Shown: one piece after another, positions 60,796 to 64,000 of the stretch | Numbering within the stretch: the stretch's first letter is position 1 | How the letters are laid out: each line of letters opens with the position of its first letter | Source of the DNA: Rugosimonospora acidiphila | GTDB taxonomy: Bacteria > Actinomycetota > Actinomycetes > Mycobacteriales > Micromonosporaceae | DNA: 64,000 nt | Reading direction: 5' to 3' | Assembly: GCF_039543385.1 (NCBI RefSeq) | Contig: NZ_BAABJQ010000001.1 | Span: 496,001 to 560,000, forward strand | Made by a program: the position numbers and the translations under genes | Notes under the pieces: generated by a model | Told to the model about the DNA's origin: nothing | Database searches by the model: none | What the model saw: the letters and a program-made list of their open reading frames with translations, nothing else

Positions 60796-60806
60796 AGTTC
60801 GCCCGG
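60793..60806 (+). promoter_or_regulatory. -10 box before purN leader frames
   Basis: TAGAGT at 60793-60798 overlaps the stop of the upstream gene and stands seven bases before GTG 60806. This is the spacing seen at the other probable leaderless genes. Confidence 0.4.
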
Positions 60807-60862
60807 TGACAGGGCATGTGCTGACCGCCGACGCGCTTTCTTCCGCGGAGGTGGCGGAGTGA
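60806..60862 (+). CDS. putative 18-residue leader peptide upstream of purN
   Basis: GTG 60806 opens VTGHVLTADALSSAEVAE and stops at TGA 60860-60862, which overlaps the next tiny frame as GTGA. It contains the first unit of a 38-base repeat. Its reality is unproven; it may control purN translation. Confidence 0.35.
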   Translation: MTGHVLTADALSSAEVAE

Positions 60863-60899
60863 CCGCCGACGCACTTCTTCCCGCCGAGGCGGCGGAGTG
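60822..60899 (+). repeat. 38-base direct repeat before purN
   Basis: TGACCGCCGACGC begins at 60822 and again at 60860. A shorter TGACCGCACGGC begins at 60898, inside the purN start. The units end in GGCGGAG just before each GTG. Confidence 0.85.
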
Positions 60900-60900
60900 A
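60859..60900 (+). CDS. putative 13-residue second leader peptide before purN
   Basis: GTG 60859 opens VTADALLPAEAAE, ending in TGA 60898-60900 that overlaps the purN GTG as GTGA. It is the second unit of the 38-base repeat. Reality unproven. Confidence 0.35.
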   Translation: MTADALLPAEAAE

Positions 60901-61502
60901 CCGCACGGCTCGTCGTGCTGGTCTCGGGATCCGGTACCAACCTGCAGGCGCTGCTGGACGCGGCTGCCGATCCCGGATACGGAGCCGCGATCGTCGCTGT
61001 CGGGGCGGATCGGGACAACATCGAGGGGCTGGTACGGGCCGCTAAGCGGGACGTGCCGACCTTCGTGCACCGGGTCGCGGACTACCCGACCCGTGAGGAG
61101 TGGGATCGGGCGGTGGCCGCCTCGGTCGCCCGGTACGAGCCCGACCTGGTCATCTCGGCCGGCTTCCTCAAGCTGGTCGGGCCGGCCTTCCTCGCCGAGT
61201 TCGCCGGCCGGTACGTGAACACGCACAACGCCCTGCTGCCCGGGTTTCCGGGCATCCACGGCCCCCGCGACGCGCTCGCCTACGGCGTCAAGATCGCCGG
61301 CGCGACGCTGTTCTTCGTCGACGCGGGCGTGGACACCGGACCGATCATCGCGCAGGTGGCGGTGCCGGTACAGGACGACGACACCGAGGACAGCCTTACC
61401 GAGCGGATCAAGGTCGCCGAGCGGCGCCAGCTCGTTGACGTGGTAGGACGACTGGTCCGGGAGGGCTGGACCGTCACAGGGAGAAGGGTCACCATTCCAT
61501 GA
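60897..61502 (+). CDS. purN: phosphoribosylglycinamide formyltransferase
   Basis: Transfers a formyl group from 10-formyl-THF to GAR in purine synthesis. The 201-residue protein has LVSGSGTNLQALLD, FLKLVGPAF, the catalytic Asn/His region VNTHNALLPGFPG and the Asp in VDTGPI. The His lies one step after THN as in other family members. It overlaps purH by ATGA, so the two purine steps are made together. Confidence 0.93.
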   Translation: MTARLVVLVSGSGTNLQALLDAAADPGYGAAIVAVGADRDNIEGLVRAAKRDVPTFVHRVADYPTREEWDRAVAASVARYEPDLVISAGFLKLVGPAFLAEFAGRYVNTHNALLPGFPGIHGPRDALAYGVKIAGATLFFVDAGVDTGPIIAQVAVPVQDDDTEDSLTERIKVAERRQLVDVVGRLVREGWTVTGRRVTIP

Positions 61503-63055
61503 CCGAGCTACGCCCGATCCGGCGCGCGCTGATCAGCGTCTGGGACAAGTCCGGGCTGGACGAGTTGGCCCGGGCGCTCCACGAGGCTGGGGTGCAGATC
61601 GTGTCGACCGGCACGACGGCCGCCCGGATCGCCTCGCTGGGGCTGCCGGTCACCAAGGTGGAGGATCTGACCGGGTTCCCGGAGATGCTCGACGGCCGGG
61701 TCAAGACCCTGCACCCGAAGGTGCACGCCGGCCTGCTGGCCGACCTCCGCCTCGACGCGCACGCCCAGGCGCTGAGCCAGCAGGGCATCGAGCCGTTCGA
61801 TCTGCTGGTCTCCAACCTGTACCCGTTCACCGAGACGGTCGCGTCGGGCGCCGACTTCGACGCCTGCGTCGAGAAGATCGACATCGGCGGGCCGGCGATG
61901 GTACGGGCGGCCGCCAAGAACCACCCCACCGTCGCGGTGGTCACCTCAACCGACGCGTACCCGTTGGTGGTCAAGGCACTCGCGGACGGTGGCACCACGC
62001 TGGCGCAGCGCCGGGCGCTGGCGGCCCGGGCGTTCGCCGACATCGCCGAGTACGACGTGGCGATCGCCAACTGGCTCTCCGTGCAGGAGACCGGTGAGGA
62101 CGCCGGCTGGTGGCCGGACGCGGCCGGGATCGCGCTGCGCAAGGGCAACGTGCTGCGCTACGGCGAGAACCCGCACCAGGCGGCGGCCCTCTACCTCGAC
62201 CCGTCCCGCCCGGCGGGCCTGGCGCAGGCGCGGCAGCTGCACGGCAAGGAGATGTCCTACAACAACTACGTCGACGCGGATGCCGCGTGGCGTTCGGCGC
62301 ACGATTTCACCGAGCCGTGCGTGGCCATCATCAAGCACGCCAACCCGTGCGGCATCGCGATCGGCGCGGACGTGGCGGAGGCGCACCGCAAGGCGCACGC
62401 GTGCGATCCGGTGTCCGCCTTCGGCGGGGTCATCGCGGTCAACCAGGCAGTCACCGTCGAGCTGGCCAAGCAGATCGCCGAGATCTTCACCGAGGTGGTC
62501 GTCGCACCGTCCTATGAGGACGGAGCGGTGGACATCCTGGCCGCGAAGAAGAACGTACGGATCCTCGTCGCTCCACAGTGGACTCCCGAACCGGTGGAGT
62601 GGCGGCTGATCTCCGGCGGCGTGCTGACCCAGACCGCCGACCGGATCGACGCCCCCGGCGACGCGCCGTCGACCTGGCGCCTGGCGGCCGGTACGGCGGC
62701 GTCCGCGGAGACCCTGCGGGACCTGGAGTTCGCCTGGCGGGCGATCCGGTCGGTGAAGTCGAACGCGATCCTGCTCGCCGCCCAGGGCGCCTCGGTGGGC
62801 GTCGGCATGGGCCAGGTCAACCGGGTGGACGCGGCCCGGCTGGCGGTCTCGCGCGCCGGGGACCGGGCCGCCGGCTCGGTGGCCGCGTCGGACGCGTTCT
62901 TCCCGTTCCCGGACGGGCTGCAGGTGCTGCTCGAGGCCGGGGTCACGGCGGTGGTGCAGCCGGGCGGCTCGGTACGCGACGACGAGGTCATCGCGGCGGC
63001 GCAGGCGGCCGGCGTGACGCTCTACCTCACCGGCACCCGCCACTTCTACCACTGA
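61499..63055 (+). CDS. purH: bifunctional AICAR transformylase / IMP cyclohydrolase
   Basis: Catalyses the last two steps to IMP. The 518-residue protein has an N-terminal cyclohydrolase domain (ALISVWDKSGLDELARAL, GRVKTLHPKVHAGLLA) and a C-terminal transformylase domain (LRYGENPHQAA, YNNYVDADAAW, IIKHANPCG, SDAFFPFPDGL, then RHFYH at the end). The ATG overlaps the purN stop. With guaA and guaB it places several IMP/GMP genes within this window. Confidence 0.96.
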   Translation: MTELRPIRRALISVWDKSGLDELARALHEAGVQIVSTGTTAARIASLGLPVTKVEDLTGFPEMLDGRVKTLHPKVHAGLLADLRLDAHAQALSQQGIEPFDLLVSNLYPFTETVASGADFDACVEKIDIGGPAMVRAAAKNHPTVAVVTSTDAYPLVVKALADGGTTLAQRRALAARAFADIAEYDVAIANWLSVQETGEDAGWWPDAAGIALRKGNVLRYGENPHQAAALYLDPSRPAGLAQARQLHGKEMSYNNYVDADAAWRSAHDFTEPCVAIIKHANPCGIAIGADVAEAHRKAHACDPVSAFGGVIAVNQAVTVELAKQIAEIFTEVVVAPSYEDGAVDILAAKKNVRILVAPQWTPEPVEWRLISGGVLTQTADRIDAPGDAPSTWRLAAGTAASAETLRDLEFAWRAIRSVKSNAILLAAQGASVGVGMGQVNRVDAARLAVSRAGDRAAGSVAASDAFFPFPDGLQVLLEAGVTAVVQPGGSVRDDEVIAAAQAAGVTLYLTGTRHFYH

Positions 63056-63064
63056 GCATCCTGG

Positions 63065-63092
63065 GCCGGGCCGCCACCGCGTGCGGCCCGGC
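63065..63092. terminator. bidirectional terminator after purH
   Basis: A 10-bp perfect GC stem (63065-63074 with 63083-63092) with an eight-base loop, between the convergent purH and peptide transporter genes. Confidence 0.65.
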
Positions 63093-63098
63093 ACCGGT

Positions 63099-64000
63099 TC
63101 AGATCAGCCCGCCCGCGACCTGTGCCGCGTAGTGGCAGTCGCTGTAGCGTCCGGCGCCCAGCGGTACCCGCGGCGGGGGCGTCGAGCGGCACACCTCGGT
63201 GGCGTGCGGGCAGCGCGGGTGGAACGCGCAGCCCCGGGGGATGCGCATGGGGCTGGGCGGTGCACCCTCGATGGCCGGCAGCGGCCCGCGCCGGGCGGCC
63301 AGCCGGGGCACCGACCCGAGCAGACCCCTCGTGTACGGATGCCCGGGCGCCTCGTAGAGCTGGTACACGTCGGCCTGCTCGACGGTACGGCCGGCGTACA
63401 TGATGACGATCCGGTCGGCCACGCCGGCCACCACGCCGAGGTCGTGGGTTATCAGGATCATCGCCATGCCGAGGCTCCGGCGCAGGTCCCCGAGCAGGTC
63501 CATGATCTGCGCCCGTACCGTCACGTCCAGCGCCGTGGTCGGCTCGTCGGCGATGAGCACCTTCGGGTTCTGCGCCAGGGCTAGGGCGATCATGACGCGC
63601 TGGCGCATGCCGCCGGACAGTTGGTGCGGGTAGTCCCGCAGCCGCCGGCGGGCGTCCGGGATCCGTACCAGATCCATCAGCTCCGCCGTCCGGGCGCGGG
63701 CGGCGGACCGGGACATGCCGGATCCGTGGCGCAGCGCCTCGGAGAGCTGGAAGCCCACCGAGAACACCGGGTCGAGCGCGGACAGCGCGTCCTGGAAGAT
63801 CATGCCTATTTCCCGGCCGCGCACCCGCCGTCGCTGCGGCTCGGACATGCGCAGCAGGTCCCGCCCCTGGTAGAGGATCTCGCCGCCGGTGACGCGGGCC
63901 GGCGGGGTGTGCAGCACCCCCATGATGGCCTGCGCGGTCACCGACTTGCCGGAGCCGGACTCGCCGAGTACGGCCAGCACCTCGCCGGGCTCCAGCCGCA
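63099..64000 (-). CDS. peptide/nickel-type ABC transporter ATP-binding protein (5' partial)
   Basis: The last ~300 residues of an OppD/DppD-type ATPase; the start lies beyond the right edge. Visible motifs are Walker A GESGSGKS, Q-loop IFQDALSALDP, signature LSGGMRQRV, Walker B VLIADEPTTALD and switch His LITHDLG. The C-terminal oligopeptide extension has GCAFHPRCPHATEVC. It should energise import of peptides; other transporter genes probably lie to the right. Confidence 0.92.
   Translation of the reverse strand, partial: RLEPGEVLAVLGESGSGKSVTAQAIMGVLHTPPARVTGGEILYQGRDLLRMSEPQRRRVRGREIGMIFQDALSALDPVFSVGFQLSEALRHGSGMSRSAARARTAELMDLVRIPDARRRLRDYPHQLSGGMRQRVMIALALAQNPKVLIADEPTTALDVTVRAQIMDLLGDLRRSLGMAMILITHDLGVVAGVADRIVIMYAGRTVEQADVYQLYEAPGHPYTRGLLGSVPRLAARRGPLPAIEGAPPSPMRIPRGCAFHPRCPHATEVCRSTPPPRVPLGAGRYSDCHYAAQVAGGLI

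Overview
The window reads as a chromosomal housekeeping stretch from a high-GC, probably mycelial actinobacterium. Codons mostly end in G or C, GTG starts are common and many neighbouring genes share ATGA or GTGA overlaps. The gene order matches actinomycete core chromosome: rpsI-glmM-glmS-acpS-nnr-alr-tsaEB-rimI-tsaD, groES-groEL1, whiD/bldM-guaB-guaB3-choD-guaA, pcrA-sucCD-purNH. The WhiD and BldM homologues suggest a sporulating or filamentous organism. A member of the Micromonosporaceae is my best guess, but the genus cannot be fixed from sequence alone.

Layout. 1-11.2 kb: end of rpsI, amino-sugar synthesis (glmM, glmS), acpS, NAD(P)HX repair, alanine racemase, a membrane-anchored hydrolase and the t6A tRNA modification set (tsaE, tsaB, tsaD) with rimI. 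11.2-18.0 kb: an accessory block with a small orphan, three translationally coupled genes resembling type VII secretion parts (two helical proteins and a mycosin-like protease) and a heterodimeric ABC exporter with complementary broken ATPase motifs. 18.0-24.5 kb, minus strand: YbaK-like deacylase, THUMP-like methyltransferase, ROK regulator and a xylose-type ABC transporter. 24.5-25.5 kb: a gene-free kilobase with three degenerate tandem repeats and a 13-base minisatellite. 25.5-28 kb: groES and groEL under two CIRCE operators.

28-41 kb: membrane-anchored molybdopterin oxidoreductase, whiD and bldM (divergent), a DUF5319 gene, guaB, guaB3, choD-like oxidase, hemerythrin plus cupin pair opposite a LysR regulator, DUF72 and guaA. 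41-52.4 kb: two tandem double-Nudix genes, pssA facing a fused psd (phosphatidylethanolamine synthesis), a LiaFSR-like envelope stress set with PspC domains, a PIG-L deacetylase, chorismate mutase and two membrane proteins. 52.4-64 kb: pcrA, an M23-family protein, a cobalamin-binding mutase subunit, sucCD, a DUF6350-type membrane protein, purN-purH and the edge of a peptide ABC transporter.

The main points for a second look are the complementary dead/live ABC exporter, the orphan type VII-like cassette lying in a low-GC3 patch, the repeats upstream of the sugar transporter, two tiny overlapping reading frames leading into purN, and the repeated placement of TANNNT boxes 6-8 bases before start codons, which suggests many leaderless mRNAs. 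No prophage, insertion sequence, CRISPR array, rRNA or tRNA gene was found.
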